From Acidimicrobiales bacterium (GTDB taxonomy: Bacteria; Actinomycetota; Acidimicrobiia; Acidimicrobiales; UBA8592): DNA of 64,000 nt. The stretch is from NCBI GenBank assembly GCA_013912105.1, contig JACERY010000005.1, positions 1 through 64,000 on the forward strand. Direction: 5' to 3'. Numbering within the stretch: position 1 is the stretch's first letter; every line of letters starts with the position of its first letter. The notes beneath the pieces were generated by a model. It worked only from the letters and a program-made list of their open reading frames with translations. It was not told where the DNA came from and did no database searches. The position numbers and the translations under genes were made by a program. Of the stretch, positions 54,921 to 63,451 are shown in pieces.

Positions 54921-54947
54921 CAACGTCAGGAAGTACCATTTTCTTCC
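54921..54947 (-). promoter_or_regulatory. SigR-like promoter candidate for clpC
   Basis: On the minus strand, GGAAG (54947-54943) and GTTG (54924-54921) are 18 nt apart, close to GGAAT-N18/19-GTT. The 5' leader to the clpC GTG would be about 90 nt. The gap 54823-55063 also holds a 7-bp hairpin (GTAGAGA / TCTCTAC, 54890-54910) and no gene. Confidence 0.35.
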
Positions 54948-55063
54948 AGAATTACAAAAAAATTTCAAATAATTTTAAAAAAATCGTACTTGAGAAGAAT
55001 CTTTGTCTGTAATTATCATTTCCATGTGTCGTCGGTTAAGAGGGGGCCTTACACTTTGGTTAT

Positions 55064-56056
55064 ATGGCTCTTGTTTCTTCTCTATCTATTTTGCCGACAT
55101 TATCTGATGACCTTTCTGAACTTGAGATTAAACTTCAGGATTCAGTCATTGCTGAGGATAAGTATTTAACTGAAATCGCAAGTCATCTAATTACTGCGGG
55201 TGGGAAAAGGGTCCGACCAGGCTTTGCGATTGCGGCAAGCGGAATCGAATCTCCCAAAGCAGTTCCAGCTTCAAACGATGTGCTAATGGGTGGCGTTGCA
55301 GTCGAGTTAGTACATTTAGGTTCCCTATACCACGACGATGTAATGGATGAAGCGGAAATGAGACGAACAGTTCCATCCGTGAATGCCATTTGGGGTAATT
55401 TAACTGCAATACTCGCTGGTGATTTTTTACTAGCACGCGCTTCGGGAATTGCTGCCTCATTAGGAACAGAGGTAGCTGGTTTGCTGGCAAAAACTATTGG
55501 TGAACTATGTGAAGGGCAGATTCTAGAACTTCAGTCAACTTTTAAATTAGACCGAACTCAGGATAGTTACGAACGTTCTATATCAGGGAAAACCGCTTCT
55601 CTTCTTGCCACAGCCTGTCGTATCGGGGGACTAACAAGTCATCTTTCACGGGAAAACATCGATATTTTAACTTCGTTCGGGCATTCCTATGGAATGGCTT
55701 TCCAAATCGTTGATGACATTCTCGATCTCGTCGCTACGGATGAACAGCTAGGTAAACCATCGGGCAATGACCTGATGGAAGGTGTTTATACACTGCCAGT
55801 TATTTCCGCTTTCTCCTCAGACTGTGGTGCACAATTAAAGGAAATTCTTGGTAAAAAAATTAGCGTAGAAGAAAGAGACAAAGCTCGCGCGCTAATTCGG
55901 TCTAGTCAAGGAGTATCAGAAGCCCTCGCAAGGGCCCAGTTTTGGACAAAGGAAGCTGCATCAGCTCTTACCGAGTTGCCAGATTCTGAAGCAACTGAAG
56001 CTTTGCGTGCCGCAACAACACATCTAATCCAACGGGCTTCAAGCCCTATAGTTTAA
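55064..56056 (+). CDS. Polyprenyl diphosphate synthase (trans type)
   Basis: A 330-residue prenyltransferase. First Asp-rich motif is LGSLYHDDVMDEAEMRR, second is GMAFQIVDDILDLVATDEQL; GGKRVRPGFAIA binds diphosphate. Residues upstream of the first motif (VELVHLGSLYHDD) suggest a long-chain product, consistent with a menaquinone side chain. Chain length is not determined. It is divergent from clpC and convergent with lysS. Confidence 0.9.
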   Translation: MALVSSLSILPTLSDDLSELEIKLQDSVIAEDKYLTEIASHLITAGGKRVRPGFAIAASGIESPKAVPASNDVLMGGVAVELVHLGSLYHDDVMDEAEMRRTVPSVNAIWGNLTAILAGDFLLARASGIAASLGTEVAGLLAKTIGELCEGQILELQSTFKLDRTQDSYERSISGKTASLLATACRIGGLTSHLSRENIDILTSFGHSYGMAFQIVDDILDLVATDEQLGKPSGNDLMEGVYTLPVISAFSSDCGAQLKEILGKKISVEERDKARALIRSSQGVSEALARAQFWTKEAASALTELPDSEATEALRAATTHLIQRASSPIV

Positions 56057-56093
56057 TCCTCAAAGCAGTTGAGAGGTTTCCAAAAAGGTTGAT

Positions 56094-57494
56094 TTACTGT
56101 TCGGGACGTAACGTAGGGAATAAGACGACATCTCTAATTGTTTGAACATCGGTTAAAAGCATTACCAGACGATCTAACCCAATTCCAATTCCCCCTGTAG
56201 GGGGCAAACCAAATTCTAATGCCCTAACATAGTCTTTATCTAACCCCATTGCTTCTTCATCACCTGACTCACTTTTTCGCAGTTGATCTTTGAAGCGTTC
56301 CATTTGTTCGCTTGGATCTACAAGCTCAGAAAAACCATTTAATATTTCCCTACCTGCAACAATCCCTTCAAACCTTTCCGTGAAACCAGGTTTTTCTCTA
56401 TGGTCTCTTGATAACGGAGATACTTCTTTAGGATACTCAGTGACGAAACAAGGGGCCCATAAATTAGGTTCTACTGATTTCTCATATATCTCAAGAATAA
56501 GTTTCCCTTGTCCATAATCAGTCTCGTACTCTATTCCTAACTTGTCGCAGAGTGACCGGAGGTCTTCAATGGGAGTTTCTAAAGAAACTTCTTCATTCAC
56601 ATATTCTTTAATTAAATCAACCATTGATGCTCTTTTCCACGGAGTTGAAAGATCTAGATCTCTCCCATCAAATGAAACAATTGTTGATCCAGTTAATTCT
56701 TCAGCGAGAAATTCAATAAGGCTTTCTGACAATTTCATTATGTCTTCCCAATCGGCATACGCTTCGTAGAGTTCAAGCATTGTGAATTCAGGATTGTGTC
56801 TGGTTGACAATCCTTCATTTCTAAAGACCCTTGCTATTTCAAAGACTTTTTCAAAGCCACCTACAACTAGTCGTTTGAGGTACAACTCCGGAGCTATCCG
56901 TAAATAAAGTTCGATATCTAGTGCGTTATGGTGAGTTGTGAACGGCTTAGCTAACGCTCCGCCGGGAATTGGGTGGAAAACTGGCGTTTCTACTTCCATG
57001 AAGTGTCTTTCTTCCAACCATTTTCTGGTTAACGACATTAGTTTGCTTCTAGTTACAAACGTGTTCCTAGCTTCTTCAGTCACCCATAAATCGACATAAC
57101 GTTGACGATATCTTGTATCTTGATCGCTTATTCCATGCCACTTATCTGGGAAAGGTCGTTCAGTCGTTGCGAGAACAACCCATTTTTCGACTTTAACTGA
57201 TAGCTCACCACGTTTGGTTTTCATTACTTCGCCTGTAACACCTATCCAGTCACCTAAATTAAGTGCTACAAATTTTTCAAATTCTGGTGTTACTTTCGCT
57301 GGTGCGAAGAGCTGAATTCGTCCTGTTGAATCTTGTAATACCCCGAAGGCGATCTTGCCTTGGTCGCGACGCAACATCATTCGCCCCGCAACCGAAACAG
57401 TAACTCCTGAGCTTGTTCCATCTTCTAACGCATTATGGTCAGTAATTAATTCTTTAATTGCAGCTGTTTTATTGTAATTGTATGGCGTTTCCAT
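56094..57494 (-). CDS. lysS: Lysyl-tRNA synthetase (class II)
   Basis: A 466-residue class II synthetase. OB fold in residues 25-120 (VSVAGRMMLRRDQGKIAFGV), motif 1 around FHPIPGGALAKPFTTHHNAL, motif 2 RVFRNEGLSTRHNPEFTMLE and motif 3 GIGIGLDRLVMLLTDVQTIR. Length slightly under the usual 490-500 because of a short N-terminus. ATG 57494. Confidence 0.96.
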   Translation of the reverse strand: METPYNYNKTAAIKELITDHNALEDGTSSGVTVSVAGRMMLRRDQGKIAFGVLQDSTGRIQLFAPAKVTPEFEKFVALNLGDWIGVTGEVMKTKRGELSVKVEKWVVLATTERPFPDKWHGISDQDTRYRQRYVDLWVTEEARNTFVTRSKLMSLTRKWLEERHFMEVETPVFHPIPGGALAKPFTTHHNALDIELYLRIAPELYLKRLVVGGFEKVFEIARVFRNEGLSTRHNPEFTMLELYEAYADWEDIMKLSESLIEFLAEELTGSTIVSFDGRDLDLSTPWKRASMVDLIKEYVNEEVSLETPIEDLRSLCDKLGIEYETDYGQGKLILEIYEKSVEPNLWAPCFVTEYPKEVSPLSRDHREKPGFTERFEGIVAGREILNGFSELVDPSEQMERFKDQLRKSESGDEEAMGLDKDYVRALEFGLPPTGGIGIGLDRLVMLLTDVQTIRDVVLFPTLRPEQ

Positions 57495-57548
57495 GTTTCA
57501 CAAGTGTCGCAGGGACTAGAAGAGATTGCAGTGATTTAACAAAGATCT

Positions 57549-58409
57549 CTAGGAACTAAATAGTCCTGAGTGGGCATTTATATTGTCAATCAGGCGAGCG
57601 CTACCAATTCTAACTGCAACAAGAATTCTCGTTTTTTCATCAATTTCAGTAACAGGTTCTAAAGAATCGCTGTCTACCAATGCGACATAATCAACTGAAA
57701 TAAGTTGCTTTTCTTGAAGTTGATCATGAATTAGATTTTTAATTTCCTGAGTGGAATTCTCTCCAGATTTAATTTTTAGATGAGCATTTTTGAGCGTTTG
57801 TGGAATAATCGAAGCCTGATTTCGTTCTTCATCAGAAAGATAAATATTGCGACTAGATAGGGCTAGTCCATCATTATCACGAATGATTGGGCAACCGATC
57901 ACGTTAACCCTGTAGGAGAGATCATCTACCATTTTTTTAATAATTTGTAGTTGCTGCCAGTCCTTTTCGCCAAAATACGAATTACATGGCCCAACTACGT
58001 TGAATATTTTTGAGACTACTGTAGCTACTCCAGCAAAGTGGGTTGGACGAGAAACCCCTTCTAGAACAGCTGAAAGACTATTAACTGTTATTGATGTAAG
58101 AACAGTATCTGAAAACATTTCATGAACTTCAGGTGCAAAAATTATGCTTGTCCCAGCTTGTTCGCATAATGCTGAGTCTTGTTCGATGTCTCTCGGGTAA
58201 GTAGACAGGTCTTCATGTGCAGCGAATTGCAGTGGGTTAACGAAAATAGTTGTTACTACAAAATCATTTTCATCAACAGCTCGTTTAATTAAAGAAATAT
58301 GTCCTTTATGCAAAAATCCCATTGTAGGAACTAGGCCAATTGATTTCCCATTTCCTCTGAGATGGTCAAGGTGATTCTGAAGTTCTATACGGCTGGTTAC
58401 TATTTGCAT
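57549..58409 (-). CDS. panC: Pantoate-beta-alanine ligase (pantothenate synthetase)
   Basis: A 286-residue enzyme: GLVPTMGFLHKGHISLIKRA is the HxGH nucleotide site, TTIFVNPLQFAAHEDLSTYP, YFGEKDWQQLQIIKKMV, and DGLALSSRNIYLSDEERNQA is the KMSKS-like loop. It forms pantothenate for CoA. It lies 6 bp after the DUF2520 gene, a common arrangement. Confidence 0.96.
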   Translation of the reverse strand: MQIVTSRIELQNHLDHLRGNGKSIGLVPTMGFLHKGHISLIKRAVDENDFVVTTIFVNPLQFAAHEDLSTYPRDIEQDSALCEQAGTSIIFAPEVHEMFSDTVLTSITVNSLSAVLEGVSRPTHFAGVATVVSKIFNVVGPCNSYFGEKDWQQLQIIKKMVDDLSYRVNVIGCPIIRDNDGLALSSRNIYLSDEERNQASIIPQTLKNAHLKIKSGENSTQEIKNLIHDQLQEKQLISVDYVALVDSDSLEPVTEIDEKTRILVAVRIGSARLIDNINAHSGLFSS

Positions 58410-58415
58410 AAGTTC

Positions 58416-59144
58416 TTATTCTTCAAGATCATTGGTGTTAGTCGCAAGTCGTTTAGCCTCTAAAACCATACTTTCGTAGAGCGGTATTTCTATTTCTGGT
58501 AGAGATTCTAGATGTGCTTGAAGTGTTTCTTCATCTTTCCTTGCAGCTGGCCCAGTTAATGCGTCACCTGGTCCTAGTTCAATAAGTGATTCGAAACTTC
58601 CTTGTGCAAGGTTTAAGAAAGCTTCAAAAGGAACATTTACCTGATCAGCTAAGCGTCGTACTTGTTCTAGCAATACGACAAGGTGGTTAGAAGCTATACA
58701 AGCTGTGGCATGATAAAGCGCCCTATATTCATCAGGAAGTATGAACTCAGTACCACCTAATGCTTCAACTATTTTTTTCATAAGGGGATCACCATTTATG
58801 GCGAACCAGGCATTATTTAAAAGTCTTTCTTTCCCTAAAATAGCATTAGGTAAAGAGACTAAAGGATGAATTGAACCAACGTTGACATGTGGTTTGAGAA
58901 CGTCAAGCCTCATCGACCCTGCCACGTGAGCTATAACAGTTTCAGTTCTGGGTAATTGATTTACAACATTTATAATCTCATCATCAGGTGTGGTTATTAG
59001 AACGAGGTCAACTCCATCAGTTGCGTTTCTAAGATCGTTTCCTTTTTCGAGAGGTACTTTCATTTGCCAACCTTTACTACCTAGGGCATTGAAAAAGCTT
59101 CTACCTGCTCTACCTGGTCCTATTATTTGGACAATAGGAGTCAT
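58416..59144 (-). CDS. Rossmann-like / DUF2520 protein
   Basis: A 242-residue NAD(P)-binding protein: PIVQIIGPGRAGRSFFNALG, a Rossmann glycine loop, VLITTPDDEIINVVNQLPR, VAHVAGSMRLDVLK-like and SIHPLVSLPNA, with a C-terminal DUF2520 helical domain (YHATACIASNHLVVLLEQVR). It lies directly before panC, as in many bacteria. A ketopantoate-reductase-like role has been suggested for this position but is not shown here. The ATG at 59144 makes a TGATG junction with folK. Confidence 0.82.
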   Translation of the reverse strand: MTPIVQIIGPGRAGRSFFNALGSKGWQMKVPLEKGNDLRNATDGVDLVLITTPDDEIINVVNQLPRTETVIAHVAGSMRLDVLKPHVNVGSIHPLVSLPNAILGKERLLNNAWFAINGDPLMKKIVEALGGTEFILPDEYRALYHATACIASNHLVVLLEQVRRLADQVNVPFEAFLNLAQGSFESLIELGPGDALTGPAARKDEETLQAHLESLPEIEIPLYESMVLEAKRLATNTNDLEE

Positions 59145-59590
59145 CACCAGTCTTTGATCCGTCTGATTTCCCCTTCGTTAGGATCTTCCCAGTCAAGAAG
59201 AAATTCAGGGGCAAGTTCGCCAAGTGGTACCATAACAAAAGCTCTTTCTCTCATTCGTGGATGCGGAACAATCAAATCAGTTGCATTTATTTCTTCATTC
59301 TCTACCCAAAGAATGTCAACATCTAAAGTTCTAGGGCCCCAACGGATCTCTCGAACGCGATTAGCATTCTTTTCTAATCTTTGACCGTGTTCTAATAAAT
59401 CTCGACAGCTCCGTTCTGTTGAAAGCTCAATAACGATATTCAAATACGTATCTTGTTCAACTCCTCCGACTGGATCTGTCTCGTACAATCCAGAAACTGC
59501 GCGAAGATCAGAGAAACTTGCTACAGCTTCCCTTAAATAGGCTTCTTTATCGCCAAGATTTGAACCTAACCCAAGAAATGCTCGAACCAT
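59144..59590 (-). CDS. folK: HPPK: 6-hydroxymethyl-dihydropterin pyrophosphokinase
   Basis: A 148-residue FolK: FLGLGSNLGDKEAYLREAVA, LYETDPVGGVEQDTYLNIVI, and RWGPRTLDVDILWVENEEI with PHPRMRERAFVMVPLGELAP, the HPPK signature. It activates the pterin for DHPS. It is separated from folB and the folP-like gene, about 13 kb away. Confidence 0.95.
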   Translation of the reverse strand: MVRAFLGLGSNLGDKEAYLREAVASFSDLRAVSGLYETDPVGGVEQDTYLNIVIELSTERSCRDLLEHGQRLEKNANRVREIRWGPRTLDVDILWVENEEINATDLIVPHPRMRERAFVMVPLGELAPEFLLDWEDPNEGEIRRIKDW

Positions 59591-59596
59591 TTTTTA

Positions 59597-60175
59597 CTAT
59601 TCCAGAATTTGTTCTTCAGCCTGTAAAGCTTCTAGCTCTGCGAGTCGTTCCTCTTGCTGAACAACCATTTCCTCTGGAGTTGGAAGGCTTTCTGAAGCTG
59701 CTGCTATTTCTCTTCCATTAGGACCAATAACTCTTTGTAAAGTCTTCTCCATTTTAGTAACAGCCTTAGGAACACTATCTATGAAACCATTCCAAACAAG
59801 ATACCCAGCCATTGTTCCACCTATGGTGTCACCTACTTCTTCATGATGGAGAAGTAGGCGTTCACCGTTTTTAATTAATTTATTTAGATCAGAGTAAAGA
59901 ACGCTGAGAACTGTATTTAGATGCCCCCCAATTGCGACTGGGCGATGGACATAGTCGATATCAAATTCTTCGTAATTATGAAGGTTATGGGTGGCAGGTA
60001 TTATCGAAATAACGCGTTTAAAATCATTTCTCCGTATCCAAATAAGTTCTTCAACTCTTCGGACTTTTCTGTGTTGGGGCCCATAACCACCTGGTCGTTC
60101 ACACACAGCAAGACGATCTTTAACAATCCATATAAGACCGCGGGGTTGTATTCCTTCGGCCCATTTCCCCCTCAT
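59597..60175 (-). CDS. Conserved hypothetical protein with phosphatase-like loop
   Basis: About 192 residues. WIVKDRLAVCERPGGYGPQH and LLLHHEEVGDTIGGTMAGYL recall the dual-specificity phosphatase fold, with a loop where HCxxGxxR would be; here HHEEVGDTI has no Cys or Arg, so catalysis is unlikely. The rest is VEELIWIRRNDFKRVISIIP and a Glu-rich coiled C-terminus (VVQQEERLAELEALQAEEQI). The frame could begin at TTG 60190; ATG 60175 is used. It is 6 bp upstream of folK. Function unknown. Confidence 0.55.
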   Translation of the reverse strand: MRGKWAEGIQPRGLIWIVKDRLAVCERPGGYGPQHRKVRRVEELIWIRRNDFKRVISIIPATHNLHNYEEFDIDYVHRPVAIGGHLNTVLSVLYSDLNKLIKNGERLLLHHEEVGDTIGGTMAGYLVWNGFIDSVPKAVTKMEKTLQRVIGPNGREIAAASESLPTPEEMVVQQEERLAELEALQAEEQILE

Positions 60176-60311
60176 ATTTAACTGTCTCAAATCTGTTACT
60201 CCAACTCTTTTCTCTACCCGAGATAAATTTTAGTACGACATGTGCATGTTTCGCCTTAGAAAACACCATCTTTTTCTTGTTTATTCAAATATTTCGTTAA
60301 GATTCTGTGAT

Positions 60312-60854
60312 TCATTCACCTTCTTGGTCATAACTCCATAGGTCAGGAAGATTTCTATAGCGTTCAGCTACATCAAGTCCATATCCAACAACAAAGTCTG
60401 GTGGAATTTCAAACCCGACATACTTGAGACCAAGTTCACTTGCTTGACGTCCAGATCGTAAAAGTAATGCACATATCTCTAATGACGCCGGTCCTCTGGA
60501 TTCCAGATTCTTGCGGAGATAATTAAGAGTCAGCCCACTATCAATAATGTCTTCAACAACGATTACGTCTCTTCCACTTAGATCTATATCTAAATCTTTT
60601 ACAATCCTGACTACACCGCTGGTTTTTGTTGCATTGCCATAAGAAGAAACAGCCATAAAATCAAATTCGACCGGTAGAGAAATAGATCTAGCTAGATCTG
60701 CCATGTATATAAAAGCGCCTTTAAGAACGCCGACTAGAAGTGGAACAGAATCCTTGTAGTCTTCAGTTATTTGCTCCCCTAATTGTTTAATTCTTTCTTG
60801 GATCTGTTGTTCTGTTAAAAGGATATTTCCTGGTGGTTTTAATGGTTCTATCAT
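60312..60854 (-). CDS. hpt: Hypoxanthine phosphoribosyltransferase
   Basis: A 180-residue purine salvage enzyme. VLKGAFIYMADLARSISLPV, the PRPP loop DVIVVEDIIDSGLTLNYLRK and FEIPPDFVVGYGLDVAERYR NLP-type C-terminus are standard. It converts hypoxanthine or guanine plus PRPP to IMP or GMP. It follows tilS by 45 bp, a widespread tilS-hpt-ftsH order; ftsH is not in the window. Confidence 0.95.
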   Translation of the reverse strand: MIEPLKPPGNILLTEQQIQERIKQLGEQITEDYKDSVPLLVGVLKGAFIYMADLARSISLPVEFDFMAVSSYGNATKTSGVVRIVKDLDIDLSGRDVIVVEDIIDSGLTLNYLRKNLESRGPASLEICALLLRSGRQASELGLKYVGFEIPPDFVVGYGLDVAERYRNLPDLWSYDQEGE

Positions 60855-60899
60855 GACTTCGGCACACTAACGCAGATCTCGTCTGCATACATGCATGTC

Positions 60900-61778
60900 T
60901 TACTTTTCTTCTGGTATTTCGATTCGAAGAATACGATTTGTCCTAGCTATTCTCCATCCGCCTCCTATGTCAGTAGCGAGGGATTCTAATTTAGCCACCT
61001 GTAATACACGGTCAATTGTTGCGAGATCGGGAGGGTGATCATTCTTTCTTGTTTCCCAAATCCAATTTCGGATTGCCTGACGGGCAAGAACGGGATGAGC
61101 ATCTAATAATTCTTTACAATTAGTTGGATCAATATTTTTTGCTTCTTCGGTAATGAAATCTGCGCCATTGCGAAGAAGATCAGCTTGTCGGTTAAGAAGT
61201 GGAACAAGATCACGTTCCGCTATTTCATTGAGAAGCGGCAAAGCTTCATGTCGAATACGATTTCGGCGAAAAATCAATTCTTCGTTTGAGGGGTCATTAA
61301 AGAACTTTATTTTAAATTCGTGGCAAAGTGCTTCAGTTTCTGATCTACGAAGTTTCAGTATTGGTTTACTGGTTGACGGGCGCATTCCACTCAGACCATG
61401 CCAAGCACTGCCACGAATTAGAGCCAAAAGTATCGTTTCAGCCTGATCATCTGCTGTGTGTCCAGTCAAAACTCCTTTAGGCAATGCTCCATAACGTGCC
61501 GATCGCGCTCTGGACTCAAGATTAGGACCCGGTTTTACCTGGACTTTAATGGACTCAAATTCTGCTTTAAATCGCTCTGCAGTCTCTTGAACAAGCTCTA
61601 TCTCTTCATCTGAGCCTTTTCTGATCCCATGGTCAATATGAATAGCTTTAACTTTTGATTCAGTCGCTGCAGCTAAGACTAGAAGCGCCATTGAGTCTGC
61701 TCCACCAGAAACTGCACATACAAGTTTTCCTTTAGGGAAAGTGCTCTTTTCTAATAGTTCTTCAACCAAGTTGGTCAT
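60900..61778 (-). CDS. tilS: tRNA(Ile)-lysidine synthase
   Basis: A 292-residue PP-loop ATPase that modifies C34 of tRNA-Ile2 (CAU). KLVCAVSGGADSMALLVLAA is the PP-loop, AIHIDHGIRKGSDEE and LTGHTADDQAETILLALIRG follow. It is a short type, with only a partial C-terminal substrate domain, as in other actinobacteria. It precedes hpt. Confidence 0.93.
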   Translation of the reverse strand: MTNLVEELLEKSTFPKGKLVCAVSGGADSMALLVLAAATESKVKAIHIDHGIRKGSDEEIELVQETAERFKAEFESIKVQVKPGPNLESRARSARYGALPKGVLTGHTADDQAETILLALIRGSAWHGLSGMRPSTSKPILKLRRSETEALCHEFKIKFFNDPSNEELIFRRNRIRHEALPLLNEIAERDLVPLLNRQADLLRNGADFITEEAKNIDPTNCKELLDAHPVLARQAIRNWIWETRKNDHPPDLATIDRVLQVAKLESLATDIGGGWRIARTNRILRIEIPEEK

Positions 61779-61801
61779 TTTTCTCCAGGTCAGTTTTGAT
61801 T

Positions 61802-62875
61802 TTAGATACTATTAACGGTCTCTGCTGTAATTCGGTCTATCCATATTTGCGGTTTTTGTATTTCATCCATTGAAGGAAGGTTTTCGGGTCTCTCCCATGC
61901 GCGGTCTAATAAAGACGTGCCACCTTTCTCTTCAACCTTTTCGATAAATGATTCCCCTGCTTGGTATTGATTTAATTTAGCTTCAAGTCCTACTACTTTT
62001 TGGAAAATTCTTGAGAACCCCTTTGCTGAGTTACGCCGTGCGCGGAGAGTTTTCGCAAAATATTCTGCATTTGTGATAAGGCCAGCTCCAGCGCGATCCA
62101 TAGTGACATCGCCGTGTCCTTCTAACAAGCTCATCATTCCTGAAATTTGGTTTAGTGTTTCACGCTGTTCCGGAGAAGAAAAAAGTGCCGGTAAACCTCC
62201 ATCAGCAAATATGTCTTCTCCAGTCTTTCGCGCTTCGATAATTCGCTTCGCAGCTTCTCGGAGCATATCCGGATCCGGATCAACGGTATCTAAGGTTTGA
62301 TTTACCAAACCAAGGAAATGTTCTCTTAACCATGGGACTCCAGTGAATTGTGCTCTATGAGTGCATTCGTGTAACGCTAGCCATAAACGGAATTCCTCTG
62401 GGGGGAAACCATATTTTTTTTCAATATTGAGAACATTAGGTCCGAGATAATAAACGATGTCTTGGTCCTCAGGATTCTCATCTTCAATGATGAGCAAATC
62501 GTATTGCCCAAGGACTCGCCCCGACATCCAACCTAAGAGAAGACCCATCTCTGCACCACTCGCTTTTGACCCTATACCGGATAAAACTGAGGTTTCTTTT
62601 GTGGCTAATTTCTCTGCTAGAGGCCGAAGGAGTCTCTGAAAGGAATCTATATTAGCTTCTATCCACATAGGGCGATCAGCTACTCTTCCCCGAGCATTTC
62701 CCATTTGAGATCTTAATCCAGTTGTTTCTGCAACTAATTCCTCTGCTTGAGCTGTGAATCGTTCAAAGTCTGGTGCGAGCGTTGCGTAATGGTACGAAGA
62801 AACAGAATCATTTCTTTCGCTGATTCTGGTTGCAACCTGCTGAGCAAGATTCCAATCGACCGAAGTGTCGGCCAC
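61802..62875 (-). CDS. Zinc-dependent metalloprotease (DUF2342 family)
   Basis: A 357-residue protein with the zincin motif ALHECTHRAQFTGVPWL (HExxH) and the segments ERFTAQAEELVAETTGLRSQ, LLGWMSGRVLGQYDLLIIED and LLEGHGDVTMDRAGAGLI. This matches the actinobacterial zinc-dependent metalloprotease (F420-associated) family, usually beside tilS and hpt. Substrate unknown. GTG start at 62875, two bases before the end of a small membrane gene. Confidence 0.9.
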   Translation of the reverse strand: MADTSVDWNLAQQVATRISERNDSVSSYHYATLAPDFERFTAQAEELVAETTGLRSQMGNARGRVADRPMWIEANIDSFQRLLRPLAEKLATKETSVLSGIGSKASGAEMGLLLGWMSGRVLGQYDLLIIEDENPEDQDIVYYLGPNVLNIEKKYGFPPEEFRLWLALHECTHRAQFTGVPWLREHFLGLVNQTLDTVDPDPDMLREAAKRIIEARKTGEDIFADGGLPALFSSPEQRETLNQISGMMSLLEGHGDVTMDRAGAGLITNAEYFAKTLRARRNSAKGFSRIFQKVVGLEAKLNQYQAGESFIEKVEEKGGTSLLDRAWERPENLPSMDEIQKPQIWIDRITAETVNSI

Positions 62876-62876
62876 G

Positions 62877-63032
62877 TTAAAGTTCCGTGCTGGGCTTCTT
62901 GTACTTTGGAGGGTATTTCGGACGAACTACCTTAACGAAGTAACCCCCAATAACAGCAAAGACCGTTAAAAACGTAGCCGGAGTGAGTACTACCGCTATC
63001 CACCAATGCCATTCAGCTGCCAATATTTGCAT
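62877..63032 (-). CDS. Small single-span membrane protein (51 aa)
   Basis: A 51-residue frame: AAEWHWWIAVVLTPATF with LTVFAVIGGYFVKVV forms one hydrophobic helix, and RPKYPPKYKKPSTEL is a basic tail. Its stop is 1 base before the start of the metalloprotease gene, indicating co-translation. Tail charge suggests the C-terminus is cytoplasmic. Function unknown. Confidence 0.6.
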   Translation of the reverse strand: MQILAAEWHWWIAVVLTPATFLTVFAVIGGYFVKVVRPKYPPKYKKPSTEL

Positions 63033-63106
63033 AAGTAGATCGTAGACCGAAATACGCCTGCTCTGACACCTTAAACAAAGAAGAGGTAATTTTTTTTAAA
63101 TGCCGT

Positions 63107-63451
63107 TTATAAATCAGTGATACTTATGTCACTTAAATCTATTCGCTGAAGTGATTCACTTATTTTCAACTGTAAAGAAGGTGGAGCTTTAACAGTAGCT
63201 TGTTGAGCCATTGCTATCTTAAAGCGTATTTCTACGTTAAGAGCATCGTTGCAGTTAATGCATGTTCCGAAATGGTCTCGAACCGTTTGAATAATATGTG
63301 GGTTGGGGATTCCATCTAATGCTTGAAGAATTAGTTGTGGGGACTCTTCACATCGATGTTGAGAATCTGATCCGCGTTGACTAGAAAGGGGTATTTGAGG
63401 CCTTGAATCTTCTGAGCTATTTCCTTGTGGTAGTTCCATATTTTTACTCAC
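63107..63451 (-). CDS. rsrA: RsrA-like zinc anti-sigma factor
   Basis: A 114-residue ZAS-type anti-sigma factor. A Cys in HRCEESPQ, and HFGTCINC provides HxxxCxxC, the thiol-disulfide switch zinc site. [16 protein letters not shown] resembles the tail of actinobacterial RsrA. It should hold SigR until oxidised. Its start overlaps sigR by 8 bp. Confidence 0.82.
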   Translation of the reverse strand: MSKNMELPQGNSSEDSRPQIPLSSQRGSDSQHRCEESPQLILQALDGIPNPHIIQTVRDHFGTCINCNDALNVEIRFKIAMAQQATVKAPPSLQLKISESLQRIDLSDISITDL

